Assembly (NCBI GenBank): GCA_030054275.1
Contig: JASGCF010000085.1
Location: 1 to 10,320 of the forward strand
DNA from: Limnohabitans sp.
GTDB lineage: Bacteria; Planctomycetota; Phycisphaerae; Phycisphaerales; SM1A02
Direction: 5' to 3'
DNA: 10,320 bases
Shown here: in pieces, positions 1-5,989 of the stretch
Layout: every line of letters begins with the position of its first letter
Numbering within the stretch: position 1 is the first letter of the stretch
Program-made: the position numbers and the translations under genes
The notes under the pieces: model-generated
Told to the model about the DNA's origin: nothing
The model's database searches: none
Seen by the model: only the letters and a program-made list of their open reading frames with translations

Positions 1-251
1 TCGCCCTGCAGAGCGCGGCGCTGCCGCTTCAGGTGTATCGCGGGCTCGACGAGCGCGGACGATTCACACACGACACACTCGTTCCGATCACCGAGGAACT
101 GTTGCCTGGGCTTCCCATGCTCGTACCGATCTTGATCGACGGCGTTCGCGTCGGGCGATTTCTCCATGAACGCGACCGTTGGCGTGAGATGCAACGCGCC
201 GCCATGGGCAGTCGCACGGCGCTCGATGTCATTCGCAGCATCGGTACCTGA
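1..251 (+). CDS. 3' end of an unrecognised protein (partial at left edge)
   Basis: An open frame enters from the left edge (first full codon at position 3) and ends at TGA 249-251, giving the last 82 residues of a protein. The visible tail contains VPITEELLPGLPMLVPILID, then GVRVGRFLHERDRW, and ends in DVIRSIGT. There is no membrane segment, repeat or cysteine motif. The GTG at 33 is an internal valine codon rather than a convincing start, because the frame is open upstream and no SD site precedes it. I do not recognise the family and propose no function. The gene ends about 100 bases before purF; the purF promoter-like box lies in that gap, so the two need not be co-transcribed. Confidence 0.6.
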   Translation, partial: ALQSAALPLQVYRGLDERGRFTHDTLVPITEELLPGLPMLVPILIDGVRVGRFLHERDRWREMQRAAMGSRTALDVIRSIGT

Positions 252-337
252 ACAAACGATGGCGTCTGCCTGCGATCGTTCGCGCCGTGGCTCAAACTCA
301 GCAGCGAATCCGCAGACACCGCACTGCAGTCCTCCGC

Positions 338-353
338 TACCCTTGCGGCCCCC
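338..353 (+). promoter_or_regulatory. Putative -10 box and near-leaderless start for purF
   Basis: TACCCT at 338-343 lies in the context TCCGCTACCCTT, 10 bases before the purF ATG at 354. There is no purine-rich SD sequence in the 20 bases before the ATG. If TACCCT is a sigma-70-type -10 element, transcription would begin at about 350, so the mRNA would have a leader of only a few bases or none. The same box at exactly the same distance precedes the gene at 3277. No clear -35 hexamer is visible at normal spacing, so the assignment rests on the shared box and spacing. Confidence 0.4.
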
Positions 354-2273
354 ATGTCTGATCGTCTCACCCATGAATGCGGTCTCGCCTACCTTCGACT
401 TCGCAAGCCGCTGTCGTGGTTTCAACGCGAACTGAGCGATCCCTTGTGGGGCTTACGGAAGCTGTATCTCTTGATGGAGAAGCAGCACAACCGCGGACAA
501 GATGGCGCTGGCCTTGCGTGTGTGAAGTTCGATATGCCGGCCGGCGACGCCTATCTCGAGCGAGAGCGCACTGCAAAGCGAAATCCGATCGAGCGGCTGT
601 TCGATGGCGCGCTTGCGCCGGCGCGAACGATCGGCGAGAGCGCGCTCCTCACGATGGACGAAGTGCAATTGAAGCGGCGATTTCCGCTGCTCGGCGAAGT
701 GTTGCTTGGACACCTGCGCTATGGCACCCATAGTGGCAACTCCACATCGATGTGTCACCCGTATGTTCGCCGAACCAACCGCCGATCGCGCTCGATCGCC
801 ATGGCTGGCAATTTCAATCTGACGAACTCAAGCGAACTCTTCGCACGACTTGTCGAGTATGGACTGCATCCCGTCGGCGATAGTGACACTGGCGTGGTGC
901 TCGAAAAAATCGGCTATTTTCTCGACCGCGAGCATCGTTACCTCGAGTCGACGATGGGGCCTGGATCATTCTGTAATCTCGAAGGCGCAGCGCTTTCTGC
1001 TGAAATTTCGCGGCAACTCGATTTAGAGCGCGTCCTGCGAAAGGCCACCGAACAATTCGACGGCGGGTATGTCTTTGCTGGCCTTCTTGGAAACGGCGAC
1101 AGTTTTGTCTGTCGCGACCCTGCCGGAATTCGACCCGGCTTCTATTTGATTCGCGATGAAGTGATCGCTGTTGCGAGCGAACGCGCCGCGCTCTCCACGG
1201 TTTTTGACGCAGATCCGTCCGAAGTAGAAGCGATTCCTCCAGGGCATGCGTTGGTGGTGAAACACGCGGGCGACCACGAAATTGTCGAGTTTGCAGAGCC
1301 GCGTCCGATTCGACAGTGCACCTTTGAGCGCATCTATTTCTCTCGCGGCAACGATCGCGATATCTATCGCGAGCGAAAGAGACTCGGCGAAAATCTTGCA
1401 GAACGCATTGCCGGCATTCTGAACGGCGACCTTGATCATGCCGTGTTCGGATTCATCCCGAACACATCAGAAACCGCATATTTAGGCCTTCTCGAAGGGC
1501 TTCACCATCTGCGCCAGCGCGATGCGGGCGAAGCGATTTGGCGCATGGTGCAAGAAGGCAAGGCAACGCGCGAAGCAATTCTCACAAAGCTCGCTGGCCG
1601 CGTGCGCGGTGAAAAAGTTGCGCACAAGGATCAGCGACTGCGCACCTTCATCACCCACGATGCAGCACGCAAGGATCTCGTCAACCATATCTATGACATC
1701 ACGCGTGGCACTGTGGCGCCAGAGGACACACTTGTCGTGATGGACGACTCGATCGTGCGCGGCACCACTCTGCGCGAGTCGATCATCACGATGCTGTCGC
1801 GTTTGAACCCGCGCCAGATCGTGGTCGCAAGTTCAAGTCCACCGATCATGTACCCCGACTGTTACGGCATCGATATGAGCCAACTCGGGCGCTTTATCGC
1901 GTTTGAAGCAGCCGTCTCACTCGCGCACCAGCACGGACACGCATCTGTTCTCGGCGAAATCGAAGCGAAATGCGAAGAGCAGTCGACCCTCGCACCAGAG
2001 CGCATGAAAAATCATGTGCGACTGCTTTACGACCTTTTCTCGCATGAAGAAATCGAAGCGAAGGTGGCAGAGTTGATCCGCTCGAAAAATCTGCGATGGT
2101 CGGGCGAGATCCACTTGGTGTACCAAACGATTGCTGGCCTTCACGACGCCATGCCGGCACACAGCGGAGACTGGTACTTCACTGGAAACTACCCGACACC
2201 CGGCGGTTATCGGGTCCTCAATACCGCGTACCTTCATTGGCGACGCGGCTCCGAAGGAAAGCGCGCGTACTAA
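354..2273 (+). CDS. purF: Amidophosphoribosyltransferase, long (about 640-residue) type
   Basis: This enzyme would transfer glutamine-derived ammonia to PRPP to give phosphoribosylamine, the first step of purine synthesis in the cytoplasm. The N-terminal class II glutamine amidotransferase domain has Cys9 as the expected nucleophile, so an 8-residue propeptide must be removed. It also has GHLRYG (119-124), GNFNLTN (152-158) and RDPAGIRPG (254-262). The C-terminal phosphoribosyltransferase domain carries the PRPP-binding motif MDDSIVRGTT (463-472) and YGIDMSQLGRF. At 639 residues it is far longer than the usual 470-510, and it resembles the long PurF-like form I recall from Bacteroidetes. The cysteine pair before FTGxYPT that binds the Fe-S cluster in Bacillus PurF is absent here (DWYFTGNYPT). 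The usual PDSG segment is replaced by FIPNTSETAYLGLLEGL. The ATG at 354 is chosen because it leaves a short Bacillus-like propeptide. Activity as true PurF is likely but not proven. Confidence 0.88.
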   Translation: MSDRLTHECGLAYLRLRKPLSWFQRELSDPLWGLRKLYLLMEKQHNRGQDGAGLACVKFDMPAGDAYLERERTAKRNPIERLFDGALAPARTIGESALLTMDEVQLKRRFPLLGEVLLGHLRYGTHSGNSTSMCHPYVRRTNRRSRSIAMAGNFNLTNSSELFARLVEYGLHPVGDSDTGVVLEKIGYFLDREHRYLESTMGPGSFCNLEGAALSAEISRQLDLERVLRKATEQFDGGYVFAGLLGNGDSFVCRDPAGIRPGFYLIRDEVIAVASERAALSTVFDADPSEVEAIPPGHALVVKHAGDHEIVEFAEPRPIRQCTFERIYFSRGNDRDIYRERKRLGENLAERIAGILNGDLDHAVFGFIPNTSETAYLGLLEGLHHLRQRDAGEAIWRMVQEGKATREAILTKLAGRVRGEKVAHKDQRLRTFITHDAARKDLVNHIYDITRGTVAPEDTLVVMDDSIVRGTTLRESIITMLSRLNPRQIVVASSSPPIMYPDCYGIDMSQLGRFIAFEAAVSLAHQHGHASVLGEIEAKCEEQSTLAPERMKNHVRLLYDLFSHEEIEAKVAELIRSKNLRWSGEIHLVYQTIAGLHDAMPAHSGDWYFTGNYPTPGGYRVLNTAYLHWRRGSEGKRAY

Positions 2274-2292
2274 ACAGCGCTCGGTGCGCCAC

Positions 2293-2322
2293 GCGTGCGC
2301 ATCTTGATCTTGACGCGCACGC
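2293..2322. repeat. 8-bp inverted repeat downstream of purF
   Basis: GCGTGCGC (2293-2300) and GCGCACGC (2315-2322) form a perfect 8-bp stem around a 14-base loop, starting 20 bases after the purF stop. Only a broken pyrimidine stretch (GTTTCCGTTCTACTTT) follows, so it is at best a weak intrinsic terminator for purF. Its right arm overlaps the putative -35 hexamer of rpsD (TTGACG, 2310-2315) by one base, so it could be read as either a terminator or a promoter-proximal element. Confidence 0.4.
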
Positions 2323-2338
2323 CCGTTTCCGTTCTACT
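2310..2338 (+). promoter_or_regulatory. Putative sigma-70-type promoter of rpsD
   Basis: TTGACG (2310-2315) matches five of six bases of the TTGACA -35 consensus. After a 17-base spacer comes TCTACT (2333-2338), which matches four of six bases of TATAAT. Transcription would start near 2345, about 150 bases before the rpsD ATG, leaving a substantial untranslated leader. An overlapping TACTTT (2335-2340) is an alternative -10. This is the best-formed promoter in the window, but it is called by eye only. Confidence 0.5.
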
Positions 2339-2344
2339 TTCCCT

Positions 2345-2496
2345 TCCCCCCACGGCGGCCTTCGGTTTCGTTGACCGAAGTCGTTCGAGGGATCAAGGGG
2401 CCATCGGCGCATGGGCGTCGACGGAAGATGTTCATCAGTCCGGCACACGCGCGCGAAGCGCCACCGGACAGTCACGCAGCAACAACTGGAAGCATC
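2345..2496 (+). promoter_or_regulatory. Structured 5' leader of rpsD, candidate autoregulatory site
   Basis: About 150 bases of untranslated leader hold two clear hairpins. The first has stem CTTCGGT (2360-2366) with ACCGAAG (2374-2380) around a 7-base loop. The second has outer stem GTCCGG (2438-2443) with CCGGAC (2464-2469), and GCGC (2449-2452) can pair with GCGC (2458-2461) inside it. S4 is known to repress its own translation through mRNA leader structures in E. coli and Bacillus, so a similar role is plausible here. I cannot match this leader to a described S4-binding fold, and the in-frame upstream codons from 2371 do not resemble an S4 N-terminus. Confidence 0.35.
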
Positions 2497-3096
2497 ATGT
2501 CGCGCTATCTCGGTCCGAAGGTGAAGCTCTCGCGCAAAGTCGGCGTTCCCATCGCGGACACTCCGAAGCACACCACCAAGCGCCAACTCGTCGTCCCTGG
2601 CGTGCACGGCGCACGCGGTCGTCGCCAGAAGGCGTACGGCATCCGCAAGGACGAGAAGCAGAAGCTTCGCTTCCACTACAATGTGTTGGAGCGTCAGTTC
2701 CGCCGCTATCTCGAGGAAGCAGGCCGTCGCCAAGGCAACACCGGCGAAGTGCTCTTGCAACTCCTTGAGCTCCGTCTCGACAATGTGCTTCGTCGCGCAG
2801 GCTTCTCGCGCACCATTTGGGGCGCCCGCCAACTCATCGTGCACGGTCATGTGAAGGTGAACGGCGAGAAGGTCGACCGTCCATCGTTCTCGATGTCGAT
2901 CGGCGATGTTGTCACCGTGAAGGAGAAGGCTCAGAAGCTCTGCCGTGAGCAGATGGAGTCGATCCCGGGCCATCAAGTTCCAGGTTGGATCGCCGTGAAT
3001 CCAGCAGAACTTTCGGTCAAGTGCGTCGCACAGCCGACTTCGGACCAGATTCCGTTCGATGTGAACACCAATCTCATCGTCGAGTTCTACCGCTAA
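2497..3096 (+). CDS. rpsD: 30S ribosomal protein S4
   Basis: S4 binds the 5' domain of 16S rRNA and nucleates assembly of the small subunit. The 199-residue product starts MSRYLGPKVKLSRKVG, the normal S4 N-terminus. It continues with EKQKLRFHYNVLERQFRRY and an S4 RNA-binding domain at about residues 89-150, including LELRLDNVLRRAGF, the HGHVKVNG loop and VDRPSF, and ends in LIVEFYR. There is no N-terminal zinc-binding cysteine cluster, so it is the zinc-free type. ATG 2497 is preferred over upstream in-frame codons because homologues begin here and because GGAAG (2488-2492) offers a weak, close SD site. S4 often sits in the alpha operon beside rpsM, rpsK and rpoA; here it is a single-gene unit with its own promoter, leader and terminator. 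Confidence 0.97.
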   Translation: MSRYLGPKVKLSRKVGVPIADTPKHTTKRQLVVPGVHGARGRRQKAYGIRKDEKQKLRFHYNVLERQFRRYLEEAGRRQGNTGEVLLQLLELRLDNVLRRAGFSRTIWGARQLIVHGHVKVNGEKVDRPSFSMSIGDVVTVKEKAQKLCREQMESIPGHQVPGWIAVNPAELSVKCVAQPTSDQIPFDVNTNLIVEFYR

Positions 3097-3157
3097 ACCT
3101 TCCACCGCGAAGGCAGGCGGCCGCGCCGAGACACTCGCCGATTCATTCGCCATTCTG

Positions 3158-3188
3158 AGAGGCCGGAGCGCACGCTTCGGCCTCTTTT
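3158..3188 (+). terminator. Intrinsic terminator of rpsD
   Basis: AGAGGCCGGAGC (3158-3169) pairs along its whole length with GCTTCGGCCTCT (3174-3185), giving 12 base pairs including one G-T wobble and a 4-base GCAC loop. It runs directly into a TTTT tract at 3185-3188. It begins about 60 bases after the rpsD stop and before the promoter box of the next gene, so it should separate the two transcripts. A smaller CCTTC/GAAGG hairpin lies at 3098-3113 just after the stop codon. Confidence 0.88.
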
Positions 3189-3260
3189 CATTCTGCGGCA
3201 TCGCCAGCCGTTCGATGGCTACGCCCAACAGACGCGTCGGTACTGCTCACCTCTTTCCGT

Positions 3261-3276
3261 TACCCTTCCAACTGCC
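3261..3276 (+). promoter_or_regulatory. Putative -10 box and near-leaderless start for the PpiD-like gene
   Basis: TACCCT (3261-3266) lies in the context TCCGTTACCCTT, 10 bases before the ATG at 3277, and no SD sequence is present. The 12-base context differs by a single base from the one before purF, and the distance to the ATG is the same (16 bases from the T of TACCCT). This suggests a shared promoter type that produces leaderless or nearly leaderless mRNA. No good -35 element is seen. Confidence 0.42.
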
Positions 3277-5238
3277 ATGCTTAAGTTTCTTCGCCAGTAC
3301 AACCAGTGGATCCTTGTGGTCGGCGGAACACTCCTGCTGATCACCTTCCTCATGCCAACCGCGATTCAGAATTGCGCGCAACAAAGCGCTGTCTCTGGTG
3401 CGGTCTGGGCCACCTACTCCGGCGGTAAGGAGGTCAAAGGTGCAGACCTTGAACAGGCACAGCAAGAGCTTCGCGTGCTTGAACTCGCTGGCGATTCGCT
3501 GCTGCGGCAGTTGAAGGCTGACAAGGATCCGGCGCATTGGTGGTTGCTCGCGCACGAAGCCATGGAGTCTGGGCTTGTGGGTGGACTGGGTGATGGTGAA
3601 GCGGTCGTTGCACAACTTGCTGCGTCGCGCGCGGATTTGGTGAAGACGAATCCCAATGTGCGCGGGACAACACTTGATTCCATGCTTTCGGAATTGATGC
3701 AAGGTTCGCGTGCATCGCGTGATGTCGCACTCATGGCGTTGGCGAAACTGAACGGCGTCTCACGACTTGTGAATCTGGCGTCGAATGTTGATCGCATCAG
3801 CGATGTCCGCCTCGAGCACACCGCAGCGGAATCGCTGCTTGGCGTCTCTGGTGACATCTTTGTCATCGACGCCCGCAAAGCACTGTCGATCGAAGTGCCT
3901 GCTGCAGACGAAGCGGCACTCGATGCGCACTTCAAGAAGTTTGCAGACAAGCCCTCTCCGGCACCTGGCGGACCTGCTGGCAAGGAGAACTTCGGCTATC
4001 GCCTTCCAGACCGCTTCAAGTTGGAGTGGATCACGATTCCAAAGGCGACCGTCGAAGCAAGCGTCGCGAACGCACCTGAATTGCAGACGCTCGCGCTCAA
4101 GAAGCGATTTGCCCAAGATCCAGCGCGTTTCGGCGCACCGACCGATGGCAGCGGTTCTTTTGCCGCGTTTGAGCAAGCGGTACGCAAAACCGTCATGGAC
4201 GATCTCGTCAAGGCTCGACTTGATGCAGCGTCGAAGTTTGCAACCGATCAGTTGGCGCTTGCGCAGCGCTCGCTCAAGCGTGACGGCGCGTACTTTGAGT
4301 TGCCTGCTGATTGGGCGGGAACCATGCCTAGTTTCGCTTCGATCGCAGAAGCCGTCGCTGCCGAATTCAACCTTGCTACGCCATCCATCGGATCAACTGG
4401 TGACAACTGGATGACCGTTGCCGAACTGGAAGGTGTGCGCGGCGGCGAACTTGGTCTTTCGATGCTTTCGACGGATCGTTTCGGAAGCACTGTGCAACTC
4501 GCCCGCGTGCTTGCTGGCGCGAAGGAACTCTCGGCGCCGAACCTCAACCAACCGTTCCAAGCAAACATCGCGAGCCCCCCGTTCACCTCGTCCACTGGCG
4601 ATGTGACTTTCGTGCGGCTGCTTGCAGCAGACGCGTCGGAACCCGCGACAGAGTTGGCGCTTGTCCGCGATGCGGTGACGACGGATCTCATGGCGATCTC
4701 GAAGTTCGAATGGCTTGAGAAGAATGAGCAAGCCATCGCGCAAGAAGTTGCATCGCAAGGACTCCGCGCGACGGCGGCGAAGTACGGCGCGGATGTGCAG
4801 TTCGCACAGGGCTTGCGCGCCGCCAACCCGCAGTTCATTCAGTATGGCGTCCGCATTCCCTCTCCGATTCCAAATCTTGGGAACGATGCCGACGCCATGG
4901 ATGCGCTGGTTTCGAAGGCGATTCGTCTTCCGCTGACGAAGGACCTCAGCACACTTCCAGCGGCCGAACGGACCTTTGTTGTCGCGGCGCCCGATCGACT
5001 TTCGTTGGTTGTCATGGAAGTCAGCGCGCTTGAGCCACTCACCGCGGAGCGCTACGCGGAACTCGCTGCGAACCCGCAGTCTGTCGGCATCGTGCGCGAC
5101 CCAGATTTCATCCAAAATCCAACCGAGATCTTCAGCTTCGATGCGCTCGCGAAGCGCTACGACTTCAAATTGTCGCGACTTGAAAGCGATGAGAAGGCCG
5201 CTGCTGCAGAAATCGCTGCCGAAACCAAGGCCGGTTGA
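3277..5238 (+). CDS. Membrane-anchored PpiD/SurA-like protein without a visible parvulin domain
   Basis: The 653-residue product starts with a short basic N-terminus (MLKFLRQYNQ) and one hydrophobic anchor at about residues 11-26, with no good signal-peptidase or lipobox site. It is therefore probably held in the inner membrane with the rest outside the cytoplasm. After an alpha-helical region and a Pro/Gly linker (about 228-237) comes GYRLPDRFKLEWITIP (240-255), which resembles the segment before the PPIase module in PpiD/SurA-type chaperones. The helical C-terminal part (LVRDAVTTDLMAISKFEWLE onward) also resembles PpiD. I see no parvulin signatures such as a histidine-rich ARHIL strand or a GGDLGWF loop, so isomerase activity is doubtful; a holdase or envelope chaperone role is an inference. 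There is no SD site. The tRNA-binding gene 110 bases downstream may be on the same transcript. Confidence 0.6.
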   Translation: MLKFLRQYNQWILVVGGTLLLITFLMPTAIQNCAQQSAVSGAVWATYSGGKEVKGADLEQAQQELRVLELAGDSLLRQLKADKDPAHWWLLAHEAMESGLVGGLGDGEAVVAQLAASRADLVKTNPNVRGTTLDSMLSELMQGSRASRDVALMALAKLNGVSRLVNLASNVDRISDVRLEHTAAESLLGVSGDIFVIDARKALSIEVPAADEAALDAHFKKFADKPSPAPGGPAGKENFGYRLPDRFKLEWITIPKATVEASVANAPELQTLALKKRFAQDPARFGAPTDGSGSFAAFEQAVRKTVMDDLVKARLDAASKFATDQLALAQRSLKRDGAYFELPADWAGTMPSFASIAEAVAAEFNLATPSIGSTGDNWMTVAELEGVRGGELGLSMLSTDRFGSTVQLARVLAGAKELSAPNLNQPFQANIASPPFTSSTGDVTFVRLLAADASEPATELALVRDAVTTDLMAISKFEWLEKNEQAIAQEVASQGLRATAAKYGADVQFAQGLRAANPQFIQYGVRIPSPIPNLGNDADAMDALVSKAIRLPLTKDLSTLPAAERTFVVAAPDRLSLVVMEVSALEPLTAERYAELAANPQSVGIVRDPDFIQNPTEIFSFDALAKRYDFKLSRLESDEKAAAAEIAAETKAG

Positions 5239-5260
5239 GATGGTCCGGTGAGAGTGTTTC

Positions 5261-5340
5261 TGAATGACACTCAATGACACTCAATGACACTCAATGACAC
5301 TGAACGACACTGAGTGATGCCCAGTGAAACTGCGTGAGGA
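5261..5340. repeat. Decaying 10-bp tandem repeat (minisatellite)
   Basis: Eight consecutive 10-base units sit in perfect phase: TGAATGACAC, three identical copies of TCAATGACAC, TGAACGACAC, then the increasingly diverged TGAGTGATGC, CCAGTGAAAC and TGCGTGAGGA. They fill most of the 110-base gap between the PpiD-like gene and the tRNA-binding gene. The final unit supplies the GAGGA SD sequence of the downstream gene. A 10-base unit is not a multiple of three, so the array is not coding. GAGTGT (5252-5257) just before the array can pair with ACACTC (5267-5272) inside it. The identical central copies suggest expansion by slippage, and copy number may vary between strains. Confidence 0.9.
5336..5340 (+). 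promoter_or_regulatory. Shine-Dalgarno site of the tRNA-binding gene
   Basis: GAGGA at 5336-5340 is 8 bases before ATG 5349, a standard spacing, and it is the clearest SD in the window. It decides the start at 5349 over the in-frame GTG 5334 and ATG 5340, which overlap the SD itself. Confidence 0.7.
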
Positions 5341-5348
5341 TGTGCACC

Positions 5349-5771
5349 ATGACAGCCCCTGCCACGACCGATCAACCCACAGCGCTGCCCAATATCAAGT
5401 TTGAGGACTTCGCAAAACTTGATTTGCGCGTGGCGACCGTGTTGTCTGCAGAACCGCACCCAAACGCAGACAAGTTGCTGAAGATTCGGCTTGACGACGG
5501 CACCGCCGAAGGACGACAGGTTTGCGCTGGCATTCGCGCGTGGTACGACCCAGCAACGCTCGTCGGAAAGCAAGTCATCATCGTGGCCAACCTGGAACCA
5601 CGACAACTGCGCGGTGAAGTAAGCCAAGGGATGATTCTCGCAGCGAGCGATCTGAAAATCTTGGCTGAAGGCGCGACGCCGTCGGGCGAAGCGAAGCCTG
5701 GCGCAGATGAGCGCGATGTGGTTGTGCTGACTGTGCAGAAGCCTGTCAAGCCCGGCTCTCGCGTGTCTTGA
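5349..5771 (+). CDS. Stand-alone tRNA-binding (EMAP/MetRS beta-like) domain protein
   Basis: The 140-residue product is one OB-fold tRNA-binding domain like that at the C-terminus of methionyl-tRNA synthetase. Recognisable blocks are FEDFAKLDLRVATV (18-31), HPNADKLLKIRLDDG (about 36-50), CAGIRAWYDP, and VANLEPRQLRGEVSQGMILA (79-98), ending in VKPGSRVS. Such proteins bind tRNA non-specifically and dimerise, either working in trans with a synthetase lacking this domain or, as in CsaA/YgjH, acting alone. It is closer in look to the MetRS beta module than to CsaA, but no MetRS catalytic gene is in the window. A short insertion rich in Gly, Ala and Glu (about 110-125) precedes the last strand. Possible co-transcription with the PpiD-like gene, across the tandem repeat, is inferred from spacing alone. 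Confidence 0.88.
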   Translation: MTAPATTDQPTALPNIKFEDFAKLDLRVATVLSAEPHPNADKLLKIRLDDGTAEGRQVCAGIRAWYDPATLVGKQVIIVANLEPRQLRGEVSQGMILAASDLKILAEGATPSGEAKPGADERDVVVLTVQKPVKPGSRVS

Positions 5772-5787
5772 GTCGAGCGGCAGAAGC

Positions 5788-5829
5788 TTCAGTTGAACTG
5801 CAAAAGCGTTCGTTGAATTGCACGAAACG
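5788..5829. repeat. Diverged 21-base direct repeat pair
   Basis: Two adjacent 21-base segments (5788-5808 and 5809-5829) share TTC, then GTTGAA, a C or T, and TGCA, with one inserted base and a diverged end. The first copy contains the perfect palindrome CAGTTGAACTG (5790-5800). They lie directly after the stop of the tRNA-binding gene and no T tract follows, so they do not look like a terminator. Confidence 0.5.
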
Positions 5830-5960
5830 CGGGCCAGCCCGTCGCGGTGTGGAATGGCTCGACCATCAAGTTGCGAACGGGTTTCGTGGACGCAGAGAAA
5901 TCTCTCACAGGGACACAGAGTTCACGGAGGGGTCCTCTTGATCCTGCTTTCGTGAACCTC
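5821..5960. repeat. Convergent intergenic region with inverted repeat and CACAGAG-type repeat
   Basis: This gap between two converging genes holds no open frame I trust. CACGAAAC (5821-5828) and GTTTCGTG (5881-5888) are perfect 8-base inverted repeats 52 bases apart, and TTTCGTG recurs near 5949. After them come CGCAGAG (5891-5897), CACAGGG (5906-5912), CACAGAG (5914-5920) and CACGGAG (5923-5929), with AGAGAAATCTCT overlapping. From general knowledge, such degenerate CACAGAG/CACGGAG strings are scattered through intergenic regions of many environmental bacterial genomes. Their function is unknown, and whether this is one element cannot be settled from one copy. Confidence 0.5.
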
Positions 5961-5989
5961 GCAACCTCGCGCGCACCACTCACACACCT

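Noticed and set aside
33..251. A complete 72-residue gene starting at GTG 33
   Set aside because: The frame is open to the left edge and no SD precedes the GTG, so it is better read as the tail of a longer gene.
2371..2496. N-terminal extension of S4 from position 2371
   Set aside because: Known S4 proteins start at the MSRY segment (2497). The extension is low-quality sequence that falls on the leader hairpins.
2218..3228. 336-codon minus-strand open frame opposite rpsD
   Set aside because: It lies antisense to a certain S4 gene, spans its terminator, and its translation has no recognisable domain. It is a shadow produced by GC-rich codon use.
4393..5280. 295-codon minus-strand open frame opposite the PpiD-like gene
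   Set aside because: The plus-strand frame has a membrane anchor and protein-like composition throughout. The minus frame is Arg-rich with no domain signal and starts inside the tandem repeat.
5261..5340. CRISPR-like array
   Set aside because: The units are 10 bases and directly adjacent with no spacers, so it is a simple tandem repeat, and no cas genes are near.
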